64,000 nt of DNA from NCBI GenBank assembly GCA_963665735.1, contig OY762444.1, positions 620,001-684,000 on the forward strand, in the 5' to 3' direction. Under the pieces are notes generated by a model. The model made no database searches, was not told where the DNA came from, and saw only the letters and a list, made by a program, of their open reading frames with translations. Within the stretch, counting starts at the first letter, position 1; each line of letters opens with the position of its first letter. This document shows, piece after piece, positions 8,828 to 16,896 of this stretch. Source of the DNA: CATOSK01 sp963665735. Its GTDB lineage: Bacteria > Chloroflexota > Dehalococcoidia > Lucifugimonadales > UBA3495. The translations under genes were made by a program, and so were the position numbers.

Positions 8828-8830
8828 GGC

Positions 8831-10480
8831 TTACGTTATCCCCTGCATCGGCGGTTGCTGGCCCTGGGGTCGGCGGACGCGCTGGGCGGGTTGGTAGCCG
8901 GGTTGACGGGGCGGGAGGTCAAAGCCGTTGCCCCCTAGCATTTCCTCAATGGTGCGGAGTTGGATTCTGGGGTAGTCGCGTTCCCAGAGGTCGGAGTGGA
9001 ACAGCCCGCCGGCGGCGGACTCGGTTCGCATTTCCCGGGTGGGATTTTCCAGGGATATGAACAGGCCCAGGGCGGCTTTTTCCCGTTCCACCACGCCGCG
9101 CAGGTCGCGGACTTGGGGCGATGATACCCGTCCGCCCTTGACCTGGACGACAACCTTTTGCGGCGTGCGGCGGGGGCCGTCTATGAAGTAGAGCAGGCCG
9201 TCAATGCCCCGGTCGGTGCCCCGCCGCTGCTGGGACTGGGGTTGGGCCTCCAGCAGGGACACCGCCCAGAACTGGAACTGGAAGGGGTCTTGCTCCCACA
9301 GGGCGCGGGCGCTGCCGGCGTCGCGAGGTTCCCCAACCACGTCGTAATCGCGGCCCGGTTCCAGGTCGAAGGCGGTCTTGAGGCGGTTCTTCATCAGGGC
9401 CACGGCCAGGTGGGTTATGTCAATGCCAACCCAGCGGCGGTTGAGTTTCTGGGCGGCGGCCACCGCGGTGCCGCAGCCGCAAAAGGGGTCAAGAACCGCG
9501 TCGCCCTCGTTGCTGCTGGCGTTGATGATGCGTTCCAGCAGTGCCTCCGGTTTTTGGGTCGGGTAGCCGAGCCTTTCCCTGGCTTGCGAGTTAAGAGGTG
9601 GAATATCGTCCCAAACGTCTTGCAATAACGAGCCTTTGGCATCGTCAAGGTACATCTTCAATCGCGGCATTCCGCCCCGTAGAGGCCAATATATGTCCCC
9701 ATCGGCATCGAGTTGGTTTAGTCTTTCGATGCCATAACGCCAATGGTTGCCTTTGGATGTAACATCTATATCCCGCCAAGTCTCCCCTGATGAACCGTTT
9801 CGAGTCCCCGCAGCAATTAGACTAACGGGGTAAAAATACCGGCCCCTATCGTCAAGGTACGAATAGCGGTTACGAACATAGTCGGCTTGTTCTTGATATT
9901 GCTGGTTCCAGACGTATGAAGAGGTTTTCGAGTAAGAAAAGATGCTGTCATGGACAGGGCCACAGCGTTTCGCCGAATTGTGGGCGCCCGTCCGTTTCCA
10001 AACCAGTTCGTTCCTGTAGTTGCCTTGTCCAAACACCGCATCCAACAGCAGTTTCAGGTAATGGCTGGCGGTGGGGTCACAGTGCAGGTACAGGCTGCCG
10101 GTGGGTTTCAAGACGCGATGCAGTTCCACCAGGCGGGGGGCCATCATCACCAGGTAGGCCATCATGGCGTTGCGGCCAATAAACTGCCGGAAGGCGGAAA
10201 TCATGTCCTTGACCGCGGCGGGTACGTTGGGGTTCTGGATTATGTCCACCTCAAAGGCGCGCTCCGTCTCGGCAGTCCATTCCCAGGTATCGGTGAACGC
10301 CTTGATTTGGGCCGGGGATTCCTCGCCGGTGCGTTCCCGGAAGAGGACGTTGTAGGAGGCGTTGGAGTTGAAGGGCGGGTCCAGGTACACCAAATCCACG
10401 GAGGCATCGGGAATATGGTCGCGGAGGATGGGGAGGTTGTCGCCGTAGTAGAGGGCATTCTTGCGGTCGGGGGTGGTCAT
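8831..10480 (-). CDS. Beta-class DNA methyltransferase fused to a PD-(D/E)xK (Mrr-like) nuclease domain
   Basis: 549 residues from ATG 10480, which has AAGGA 9 bases upstream; the frame is open to 10519. Motif IV, LDPPFNS (Asp34), comes first and the SAM-binding motif I (DPFCGCGTAVAAA) near residue 335. This is the beta-class order of N4-cytosine or N6-adenine methyltransferases. The last 150 residues form a second domain with RGTDRGIDGLLYF, then VVVQVKGGRVSSPQVRDL. The D...QxK pattern is that of Mrr-type endonucleases. One polypeptide may therefore both modify and cut DNA. The target sequence is unknown, and there is no separate restriction or specificity subunit nearby. Confidence 0.85.
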   Translation of the reverse strand: MTTPDRKNALYYGDNLPILRDHIPDASVDLVYLDPPFNSNASYNVLFRERTGEESPAQIKAFTDTWEWTAETERAFEVDIIQNPNVPAAVKDMISAFRQFIGRNAMMAYLVMMAPRLVELHRVLKPTGSLYLHCDPTASHYLKLLLDAVFGQGNYRNELVWKRTGAHNSAKRCGPVHDSIFSYSKTSSYVWNQQYQEQADYVRNRYSYLDDRGRYFYPVSLIAAGTRNGSSGETWRDIDVTSKGNHWRYGIERLNQLDADGDIYWPLRGGMPRLKMYLDDAKGSLLQDVWDDIPPLNSQARERLGYPTQKPEALLERIINASSNEGDAVLDPFCGCGTAVAAAQKLNRRWVGIDITHLAVALMKNRLKTAFDLEPGRDYDVVGEPRDAGSARALWEQDPFQFQFWAVSLLEAQPQSQQRRGTDRGIDGLLYFIDGPRRTPQKVVVQVKGGRVSSPQVRDLRGVVEREKAALGLFISLENPTREMRTESAAGGLFHSDLWERDYPRIQLRTIEEMLGGNGFDLPPRQPGYQPAQRVRRPQGQQPPMQGIT

Positions 10481-10990
10481 GGCGGGCCGTCCTTGCTGGG
10501 GTTGGGGGGAGTATAGCATTGCGGGGAGGTTGACCCCGTTTCAGACAAGGATGGGCCGGTTGTTGCGAATGTATCGTCATACCGGGTTTCGTGGGAATAC
10601 AGAAATCCCGGTTGCAAAGAATTTTCCATTGGCGAAGACTCCTGCATATCCTCAACAATCCTGCGCCCCAGCGCGTCATTCCGGCGAAAGCCGGAATCCA
10701 GAAATCCAGGCCAAGAACAACCTGCTTGCCCGCAAGGATCCTGGATACCGGCCTACGCCGGTATGACGGTATGTGGGCCGGTATGACGGGTTGGCAGATT
10801 GGGCGGTTGCTAGCCTGTGCGGTATAGGCTATAAATAGGCTGTCCTGTTGGGGATAGTCTGGGGCCGGTCGGAGTTGGCCCGCGAACGCAGCGGAGCGAA
10901 GAGAGCGAGACCCGGCGGCTTGGGTTGGGTAAGACAAGTTACCTTGCCAACCCAGGCGACGGCTTAAATTGGACAGGGAGTTGCGGGAAC
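10481..10990. other. Intergenic region carrying degenerate repeats
   Basis: No coding region is convincing here. The gap separates the divergent methyltransferase and CoA-transferase genes. It holds a full family-B repeat (10674-10769) and related fragments around 10575-10614 and 10775-10790 (GGGCCGGTATGACGGG). The stretch near 10885-10915 is purine-rich. Promoters for both flanking genes must lie here, but none could be defined. Confidence 0.6.
10674..10769. repeat. MITE-like inverted repeat, family B (full copy)
   Basis: About 96 bp. The left end CGTCATTCCGGCGAAAGCC continues as GGAATCCAG; the right end CTGGATACCGGCCTACGCC continues as GGTATGACGG. The two ends are inverted repeats of about 28 bp and each end is itself palindromic. 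The same ends occur at 12541-12638 and 49554-49649. Confidence 0.8.
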
Positions 10991-11689
10991 GTGAGGAACA
11001 AGATTTATTCGTCCTTTGATGAGGCGGTGGCGGATGTGCCGGACGGGGCGACCTTTTTTTCGCCCGGGTTCGGGGGCGTGGGGGTGCCGCGCAATTTGCT
11101 GGCGGCCCTGCACCGGCAGGGGGCCACGGGCTTGACCGGGGTTTCCAACAACGCCGGTACGCTGGATGAAAAGGTGGACGTGGGAACGCTGATTGAGTCC
11201 GGGCGGGTCAAGAAGATGTATTGCGCCTTTACCGCGCCGACGCATCCGTCGCAGGTTACGCCCTTCGTGCGAATGTATAACAACGACGAAATTGACGCCG
11301 AGTTGGTGCCCCAGGGAACCTTGGCGGAGCGGATTCGGGCGGCGGCGGCGGGAATCGGCGGCTTTTACACTCCCACCAGCGTCGGCACGGAGTTGGCCGA
11401 GGGTAAGGAACACCGGGAGATTAACGGGCGGATGCACGTATTGGAGCATCCGCTGCCTGGGGATTTCGCCTTCATCCGGGCCTGGCGGGCCGACACCTTC
11501 GGCAACTTGCAGTTCCGCATGGCCCAGCGGAATTTCAATCCGGTGATGGCCATGGCGGCGCGGATTACGGTGGTGGAGGTGGAGAGCGAAATCGTGCCGG
11601 TGGGGGAGTTGGACCCGGACCAGATTCACGTTTCCGGGGTCTATGTTGACCGGCTGGTGAAGATTCCGGAGGACGGGATTTTTGATTAG
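10991..11689 (+). CDS. 3-oxoacid CoA-transferase, subunit A
   Basis: 232 residues from GTG 10991 (MRNKIYSSFDEAVADV), with GGGAG 10 bases upstream; a TTG at 10925 would add 22 unlikely residues. The family-I CoA-transferase alpha fold is seen in SPGFGGVGVPRNLLAAL (the glycine-rich CoA-binding loop) and GVSNNAG. The C-terminal LPGDFAFIRAWRADTFGNL block is typical of ScoA/AtoD-like subunits. It pairs with the beta subunit at 11814. The acceptor acid cannot be deduced; succinyl-CoA:3-oxoacid or a related short-chain substrate is likely. Confidence 0.9.
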   Translation: MRNKIYSSFDEAVADVPDGATFFSPGFGGVGVPRNLLAALHRQGATGLTGVSNNAGTLDEKVDVGTLIESGRVKKMYCAFTAPTHPSQVTPFVRMYNNDEIDAELVPQGTLAERIRAAAAGIGGFYTPTSVGTELAEGKEHREINGRMHVLEHPLPGDFAFIRAWRADTFGNLQFRMAQRNFNPVMAMAARITVVEVESEIVPVGELDPDQIHVSGVYVDRLVKIPEDGIFD

Positions 11690-11728
11690 GGGGATGCCCC
11701 CACCCTAACCTCCCCCTGGCAAATGAAT

Positions 11729-11757
11729 CGTCATTCCGGCAAAAGCCGGTATGACGG
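11729..11757. repeat. Half-copy of repeat family B
   Basis: CGTCATTCCGGCAAAAGCC followed by GGTATGACGG, one 29-bp palindrome lying between the two CoA-transferase subunits. Confidence 0.75.
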
Positions 11758-11813
11758 TAATATGACGACACTCCTTGGGGAACGGGATTAACCGCAGAGC
11801 GTGGAGGACTTTG

Positions 11814-12491
11814 ATGGCGGATAAAGAACGGCTGAACCGGCAAGCGATGTGCGACCGGCTGGCGATGGAGTTCCAGGACGAATGGATTGTCAACCTGGGG
11901 GTGGGTATGCCTACCCTGTGTTCCAACTACGTTGACCCGTCCAAGGAGATAATCTTTCACTCGGAGAACGGGGTTATCGGCTACGGGCCGCTGGCCCCGG
12001 CGGGGGAAGAGGACAAGCACCTGGTCAACGCCGGGGGGCAGAACGTGACGGCCCAGCCGGGGATGGCCATTGTCCACCACGCCGATTCCTTTGCGCTGAT
12101 TCGGGGCGGCATGATAGACGTGACGGTGATGGGAGCCTATGAGGTGGCGGAAAACGGGGATTTCGCCAACTGGCGGATTCCCAACCGCAAGGGCGGCGGC
12201 ATCGGCGGGGCGATGGATTTGGCGGCCTGCGCCAAGCGGGTGTTTATCGCCATGGAACACAACACTCGGGACGGCAAGCCGCGGATGTTGAAACGGTGCA
12301 GCTTGCCGGTGACGGCCCCCGGGGCGGTGACGCTGGTTTCCACGGATTTGGGACTGTTCCAGGTGACGCCGGAGGGGTTCAAGCTGGTGGAGTACGCCCC
12401 CGGCTGGACGCCGGAGGACATCCAGGAACAAACCGAGGCGACGCTGCTTATCGCCGACGACTTGCGGGAGTTCCGTTTCCGGGAGGGGTAG
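11814..12491 (+). CDS. 3-oxoacid CoA-transferase, subunit B
   Basis: 225 residues from ATG 11814 (MADKERLNRQAMCDRLAMEF), with GGAGG 6 bases upstream; the frame is open from 11775. This is the beta subunit of a family-I CoA transferase. The catalytic glutamate, which forms the glutamyl-CoA thioester, is in FHSENGVIGYGP. The VNLGVGMPTLCSNYV and HHADSFALIRGG blocks are conserved. It forms a two-gene unit with subunit A, separated by a 124-bp gap that holds a family-B half repeat. Confidence 0.92.
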   Translation: MADKERLNRQAMCDRLAMEFQDEWIVNLGVGMPTLCSNYVDPSKEIIFHSENGVIGYGPLAPAGEEDKHLVNAGGQNVTAQPGMAIVHHADSFALIRGGMIDVTVMGAYEVAENGDFANWRIPNRKGGGIGGAMDLAACAKRVFIAMEHNTRDGKPRMLKRCSLPVTAPGAVTLVSTDLGLFQVTPEGFKLVEYAPGWTPEDIQEQTEATLLIADDLREFRFREG

Positions 12492-12540
12492 GGGTTGGGG
12501 CGTGTCGTCAAAATCACCCGCTGCAATCCTGCATCGCCAC

Positions 12541-12638
12541 CGTCATTCCGGCGAAAGCCGGAATCCAGAAACCCCAGGCATACAAGGGCGTCCGTGTGGG
12601 CAGGGAATCCTGGATACCGGCCTGCGCCGGTATGACGG
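12541..12638. repeat. MITE-like inverted repeat, family B (full copy)
   Basis: 98 bp with the same two palindromic ends as 10674-10769: CGTCATTCCGGCGAAAGCC at the left, and CCTGGATACCGGCCTGCGCC followed by GGTATGACGG at the right. The centre differs between copies. Confidence 0.8.
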
Positions 12639-12721
12639 CGAATATGACGACACCCCGTAGGAATCTAACGTGATGCAATCGGCGGGGGCGGTGTTGGGTT
12701 GGCGCAACGGAGGGATAGGCA

Positions 12722-13087
12722 GTGGGAACTTTCACCACCAGGTTTGAAGTTGGGAACCTGAACGGCGGGGAATTTGCCGGCGTTGAGGGGTTGGTGGATA
12801 CCGGGTCGTCCTACACGGTGTTGGGGGAGGACCTGCTGACAAGGTTGGGCGTCAAGGCCACGGAGCGGCGGCGGTTCCAGTTGGCCGACGACAGTTTCGT
12901 CGAGTACGACATGGGCGAAGCCAGGTTGCGCTTGGGAGGGTCAGAATTGACCAGCTTGGTGGTATTCGGGCCGCCCGGGGTCAGCCCGCTTCTGGGGGCA
13001 GTCACGTTGCAGGTTTTCGGATTGGTAGCGGATTCGGTTAACGAGCGGTTGATTCCCATGCCGCCGATACGGGCGCGGCCGTTTTAG
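12722..13087 (+). CDS. Retropepsin-like aspartic protease domain protein
   Basis: 121 residues from GTG 12722, with GGAGGG upstream. GLVDTGSSYTVLG near residues 27-39 is the clan AA aspartic-protease active-site motif (hydrophobic-Asp-Thr-Gly-Ser). The rest (RRFQLADDSFVEYDMGEARLRLGG) fits the small beta-sheet fold of single-domain retropepsin-like proteins, which act as dimers. A C-terminal segment, LLGAVTLQVFGLVADSVNERLIPM, matches the usual flap-to-helix end of this family. There is no signal peptide, and the substrate is unknown. Confidence 0.75.
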   Translation: MGTFTTRFEVGNLNGGEFAGVEGLVDTGSSYTVLGEDLLTRLGVKATERRRFQLADDSFVEYDMGEARLRLGGSELTSLVVFGPPGVSPLLGAVTLQVFGLVADSVNERLIPMPPIRARPF

Positions 13088-13153
13088 GCGGGAGCGGGGA
13101 ACCAGCGGCGGAGGGTGCCGCGGGCAACAAGGTCTTTGCCATCCCCTACGGCG

Positions 13154-14431
13154 TCAAGCTAGAATTCCCGATGCGAAGAAGGTTCCCAAGTCAACCTGGT
13201 TCTGCCAATCGCGCAGGCGGGGATGGTCGGGGCCGGGAACCACGTCAACTACGCCGTCGGAGGTCTTGCCGAAAATTAGCAAGTGCTTCACGTCGGCAAT
13301 GGCGACAAACTCCGGGGAATGGGTAGCCAGCAGGACTTGAGCATCGTAAACGGTTGACAAGGAGTTGAATAGCTCTTCCAATGCCCCCGGGTGGATGCCA
13401 TTTTCAGGTTCCTCAATCATGTACAACCCGTCGGCTCGGGGCATATAGGCCAGCAGGGTAAGCGCAAGGAAACGGAGAGTTCCATCGGACGCCTTCCAGG
13501 ACGGCACTTCCAGACCGTTGTCGTACTTGAGCATTAAGTATTTGTGGCGATCATCCGGGCGGTCAATCACTCTAACGGACTTGAATCCGGCCAAAGTGTA
13601 TTGGATGTGGCCTATCCAGTCCTCGGCGACCAGGGCATCTTCTTGCAGCAAGGAATCGGCTACCCAAGGGATGTTGGAGCCGTCGGGCCGTAGTTCGCCG
13701 CCCATTCCGGGGCGGCTGGCCTGGCGCATCCGCTCGCTGTTGAGGGATAAGGCGACAATCTTGTCGCGCAGGTACACCATGGCGCGGGTGGAGGCGGGAT
13801 ATTTTTCGTCGTGGTCGGGCAGTATGGACATGGCGGACCGGTCGGGGGATAGATTCAAGCCGGGGTTCCAGTTGACACTGCCGCTTTCCTGCACAGTCTC
13901 TTCGTTGAACCTGCTCCTCCCCGCCAGTCCCTTGTTGAACACGGTGCGCCGGCCGCGGGCGGAGGGCAGCATGACGGTGGTTGGAGGCAATACCAGTTCG
14001 GGGAACATTCCCAACTGGCGTTGCAGGGGCGGTTCCTTAACCAGCAAGGCCCCCCGTTCTTCCAACAGACCCACCCGTCCGGTTTCCGGCGCCATGCCCA
14101 CCGCCATCTGGTAACGGAAGGTGTCGTACCCGTGCTGGGGCGGCATCTTCTCCCGGATGTCTTCGGGGAGGTCAAATTCCAGAGCGATTTCAAAGCGTTG
14201 GTCTTCGGGGTTATTGGGACGGCCCCAAACCAGGTCTGCGAAGTTGGACGTGCGCCTTTGGCAAGCAGCGTCAACGCCGTCGTTCACCACGTCGGACACG
14301 AACTTGATGGCATCCATAAGGGTGCTCTTGCCGGTGGCGTTAGGGCCGATAAGCACGTGAAACCGGCTCATGGGAACGTCAACGTACCGCAGGCATCCGT
14401 AGTTGAGCACCTGAACACGGTTGATAATCAT
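13154..14431 (-). CDS. AAA ATPase of the AAA_21/SMC-like type
   Basis: 425 residues. Walker A is GPNATGKST (29-37) in an ABC/SMC-like N-terminus (INRVQVLNYGCLRYVDVP). A signature-like ASDGTLRFLAL is near 325, Walker B is LYMIEEPENGIHP near 350, and the H-loop is LLATHSPEF. There is no long coiled coil and no TOPRIM domain in the protein. Such ATPases often occur with a nuclease partner in anti-phage or repair systems, but the flanking genes (an SDR upstream, a divergently placed retropepsin-like gene) do not include one. The role is unknown. It starts 36 bases after the SDR gene on the same strand. Confidence 0.85.
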   Translation of the reverse strand: MIINRVQVLNYGCLRYVDVPMSRFHVLIGPNATGKSTLMDAIKFVSDVVNDGVDAACQRRTSNFADLVWGRPNNPEDQRFEIALEFDLPEDIREKMPPQHGYDTFRYQMAVGMAPETGRVGLLEERGALLVKEPPLQRQLGMFPELVLPPTTVMLPSARGRRTVFNKGLAGRSRFNEETVQESGSVNWNPGLNLSPDRSAMSILPDHDEKYPASTRAMVYLRDKIVALSLNSERMRQASRPGMGGELRPDGSNIPWVADSLLQEDALVAEDWIGHIQYTLAGFKSVRVIDRPDDRHKYLMLKYDNGLEVPSWKASDGTLRFLALTLLAYMPRADGLYMIEEPENGIHPGALEELFNSLSTVYDAQVLLATHSPEFVAIADVKHLLIFGKTSDGVVDVVPGPDHPRLRDWQNQVDLGTFFASGILA

Positions 14432-14467
14432 TGGTCATTCCCGTCCGGGCCGGCGCGCCCCGGCGGG

Positions 14468-15217
14468 TTAGTGGAAGGCGGCGCCGCCGTTGACGTGGAT
14501 GGTCTGGCCGGTGATGAAGCCGCCATCGTCGCTGACCAGGAACAGGCAGGTGGCCGCGATTTCGTCCACGGTTCCCTGGCGGCCCAAGGGGATGTGGGAG
14601 GCGTCCGGGGGCCGGGTGGGATACCACTCCGGGTGGGCGCGGGAAGTGTCAATGCTGCCGGGGGAGACCACGTTGACCCGGATGTTGTTGCCCGCGAACT
14701 CCAGGGCCAGGCTGCGGGCCATTCCCACCAAGCCCATCTTGGCGGCTGATACGTGGGCGCGCTGGGCGCCGCCCTGGAAAGCGCCGCCGCCGGTGAAAAA
14801 GAGGATGCGGCCATAGTTGTTTTCGGCCATGCTGTTGATGACGGCGCGGGTGGCGTAAAAGGCGCCGTCCAGTACCACGCCGCGGACTTCTTCCCAGTCC
14901 TGCAAGGTTAACGTGCCAAAGGGCTTGTGGGGCCGGATGGCGGCGTTGTTGATGAGGATGTCAATTTTGCCGAACTCGTTCATGGCCATGTTGACCATGC
15001 TGTCCACCTGTTCCTTTTCCGCCACGTCCGCCAGGACGGAAATGGCGCGGACGCCCAACTCGCGGGCTTCGGCGGCCACGGCGTCGGCCTCTTCCTGATT
15101 GCTGCGGGCGTTGACCACCACGTCGGCCCCCTCGGCGGCCAATTTGAGGACGGTGGCCCGGCCGATGTTGCGGCCCGACCCGGTTACCAGGGCTACCCGG
15201 CCATCCAATTTACCCAT
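14468..15217 (-). CDS. Short-chain dehydrogenase/reductase family protein with an atypical active site
   Basis: 249 residues with a clear SDR fold: the NAD(P)-binding loop TGSGRNIGRA (12-21), NNAAI (90-94) and the C-terminal INVVSPG-like block. The catalytic tetrad is altered. The YxxxK motif reads VSAAK (Val156, Lys160), the Ser position is Gly143, and the conserved Asn of the NxxG block is replaced. His155 precedes the Tyr position. The start has GGAG 7 bases upstream. It was probably FabG-like in origin; with Tyr and Ser absent it either uses a different chemistry or serves as a binding protein. A cupin gene lies upstream. Confidence 0.88.
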   Translation of the reverse strand: MGKLDGRVALVTGSGRNIGRATVLKLAAEGADVVVNARSNQEEADAVAAEARELGVRAISVLADVAEKEQVDSMVNMAMNEFGKIDILINNAAIRPHKPFGTLTLQDWEEVRGVVLDGAFYATRAVINSMAENNYGRILFFTGGGAFQGGAQRAHVSAAKMGLVGMARSLALEFAGNNIRVNVVSPGSIDTSRAHPEWYPTRPPDASHIPLGRQGTVDEIAATCLFLVSDDGGFITGQTIHVNGGAAFH

Positions 15218-15264
15218 TTTTCGCTCCTTTCGGTTGATGATTGAGTTGATATTGGAGATAACCC

Positions 15265-15293
15265 GTCATACCGGCGCAGGCCGGTATGACGGT
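15265..15293. repeat. Half-copy of repeat family B
   Basis: CGTCATACCGGCGCAGGCC followed by GGTATGACGG, a single 29-bp palindrome between the SDR and cupin genes. Confidence 0.75.
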
Positions 15294-15332
15294 GAATCAT
15301 TGACTGGTCATCCATCCCAAAAAGTTATGCCA

Positions 15333-15644
15333 CTAATCGCGGTCTTTGAGTTCTACTATGACGTTGACGTAGCGGGAATCGCCCACGTTGGTTACACGAT
15401 GTTGGGAGTCCTTGTCACGAAAATGCACGTCGCCCAGGGCGTAGGTGTCGGTGCTGTCGGAGCCGTCGGTGAACTCGGCCTTCAGGGTGCCGGGGACGGT
15501 GACGATGGTGACGTACCAATGGCGATGATGGTGCCATTCGCTGGACTGACCGGGCTGGAGGTCAAGATTCCAGACTTTAACGTGGTCGTTCTCAAAGAGG
15601 ACTTCGGTGCCTACGTCGCCGTCGGGGTTTTGCGGGCTGTTCAT
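15333..15644 (-). CDS. Cupin-domain protein
   Basis: 103 residues from ATG 15644 (MNSPQNPDGDVGTEVL), with GGGAG 7 bases upstream; the frame extends to 15692. A short single-domain cupin: GQSSEWHHHRHWYVTIV supplies the cluster of metal-binding histidines, and the second motif is GDVHFRDKDSQHRVTNVGD. Small cupins of this kind bind metal or act as enzymes or sensors; the substrate cannot be inferred. It lies between the arylsulfotransferase-like gene and the SDR on the same strand. Confidence 0.75.
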   Translation of the reverse strand: MNSPQNPDGDVGTEVLFENDHVKVWNLDLQPGQSSEWHHHRHWYVTIVTVPGTLKAEFTDGSDSTDTYALGDVHFRDKDSQHRVTNVGDSRYVNVIVELKDRD

Positions 15645-15713
15645 GTCATTACTCCCAAGGTCAGACCTGCGATTATGACCTTCTATTGGCAAAGGGAAAC
15701 AATTTTCGCCGGG

Positions 15714-16841
15714 TCAGGCAGCCTCGTAGGTGCGGTTGAGGTTGGCATAGCGGGCCGGGTCCAGGTCTTTGCCACGCAGGGCCGGGTGGTCTTCGCCGTA
15801 GCGGTGACACCGGAACACGGCGTTTACCGATTCAGGGGAACGACCGGGGACAATCTGGCCGAAGAAGGGATTGATGTATTCCCAGACGATTTCTTTGGCC
15901 GGGGTGACCTCGAACATCCGGCCCGGCGCGCCTTCACAAATGACGGTGTTGCCGTTGGGCTGACGCTCGGCGCTGCTGATGTTGTAGCTGTAAAAAGAGA
16001 TTATCGGGCTGCCCAGGTATTCCCAGGCGATTTCGTCGGTGGCCGGGTCAACCTCGACGATGCGGGAATGGCTGGGGCCGCGGCGGTGTCCGCCGTTGTC
16101 GAAAATCAGCACGTGGCCGTTGTCCAGCCAGGTGGGATGGTGCTGGTGGTAAACGTCGCCCGGCCCCCACTTCCAACGAAAATCGCCGCTGGCCTTGTCA
16201 ACGATGCCTACGGTGCTGGTCAAGCGGTAGCTGACCAGCAGATCGCCGTCGGAAGTGACGTTCAGGGCATTGCCGTGCGTCCATTCCCGGCGGGCTTCCA
16301 ACGGACAAATTATGTCCTCTTCCACGTTCAGGTGTTCCCAGGACTTCCATTCATAGACCACTTCCCCGGCCGGGGTGATTTCCTGAACCAGGTCGCCGTA
16401 CATGGTGGGGGTTTCGCCGCCGGACTGGTAGCCGCCCTGCACCTGCGCTGCCAGTTCCTCGGACAGGGGTTCCCACAACAAAACCAGGGTGTTGCCGTTG
16501 GGCAGCCGCTCAAAGTCGTGGTGCAGGGTGGGATGGTGAAATTCCCAGACGACGTTGCTGTCCCAGTCCAGTTCCAGCAGGGAACCCGACGCGCCGCCGA
16601 TGGTCTCAGGGCCGCCGGCGTCGGGGAGAGCCGGCGTCCGCAGCAGCAGGTTGCCGTTGGGCAGCAGGTAGGGGTAGGTTATGCCCTGCTCGGCGTACCA
16701 CCGATGACAGATGCGGCCCTGCATATCAATCAGGTTGGCGTGGTAGCCGCCCCGGTTGGTGGCGAAAAGGGTGTAGCCGCGGTAACAATGCTGAGGAGCA
16801 TAGTAAACCAGCCCTACCGGATGATGCGTTGACCAGCCCAT
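15714..16841 (-). CDS. Arylsulfotransferase (ASST)-like beta-propeller protein
   Basis: 375 residues from ATG 16841 (MGWSTHHPVGLVYY), with GGAGG 8 bases upstream. Recurrent motifs such as LPNGNLLLR, DNGHVLIFDNGG and QPNGNTVICEG, with WEF/WEY strands, are typical of the ASST propeller. His-rich stretches (HHPTLHHDFERL, GDVYHQHHPTW) lie near the expected active site. Known ASST enzymes move sulfate between phenols, usually in the periplasm, but no signal peptide is present here, so a cytoplasmic or different function is possible. Flanked by plsY upstream and a cupin downstream. Confidence 0.75.
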   Translation of the reverse strand: MGWSTHHPVGLVYYAPQHCYRGYTLFATNRGGYHANLIDMQGRICHRWYAEQGITYPYLLPNGNLLLRTPALPDAGGPETIGGASGSLLELDWDSNVVWEFHHPTLHHDFERLPNGNTLVLLWEPLSEELAAQVQGGYQSGGETPTMYGDLVQEITPAGEVVYEWKSWEHLNVEEDIICPLEARREWTHGNALNVTSDGDLLVSYRLTSTVGIVDKASGDFRWKWGPGDVYHQHHPTWLDNGHVLIFDNGGHRRGPSHSRIVEVDPATDEIAWEYLGSPIISFYSYNISSAERQPNGNTVICEGAPGRMFEVTPAKEIVWEYINPFFGQIVPGRSPESVNAVFRCHRYGEDHPALRGKDLDPARYANLNRTYEAA

Positions 16842-16896
16842 CGGCAATTCCTCCAACCTTCGGTGGGACAGAGTATAAGAGGCCAAGGGGGAAGGT

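Noticed and set aside
15099..16832. 577-codon open frame on the plus strand, opposite the arylsulfotransferase-like gene
   Set aside because: It is antisense to a recognised gene with good ribosome site and motifs. Its translation is low-complexity (Gly/Val/Ala-rich), as expected from high-GC third positions on the other strand.
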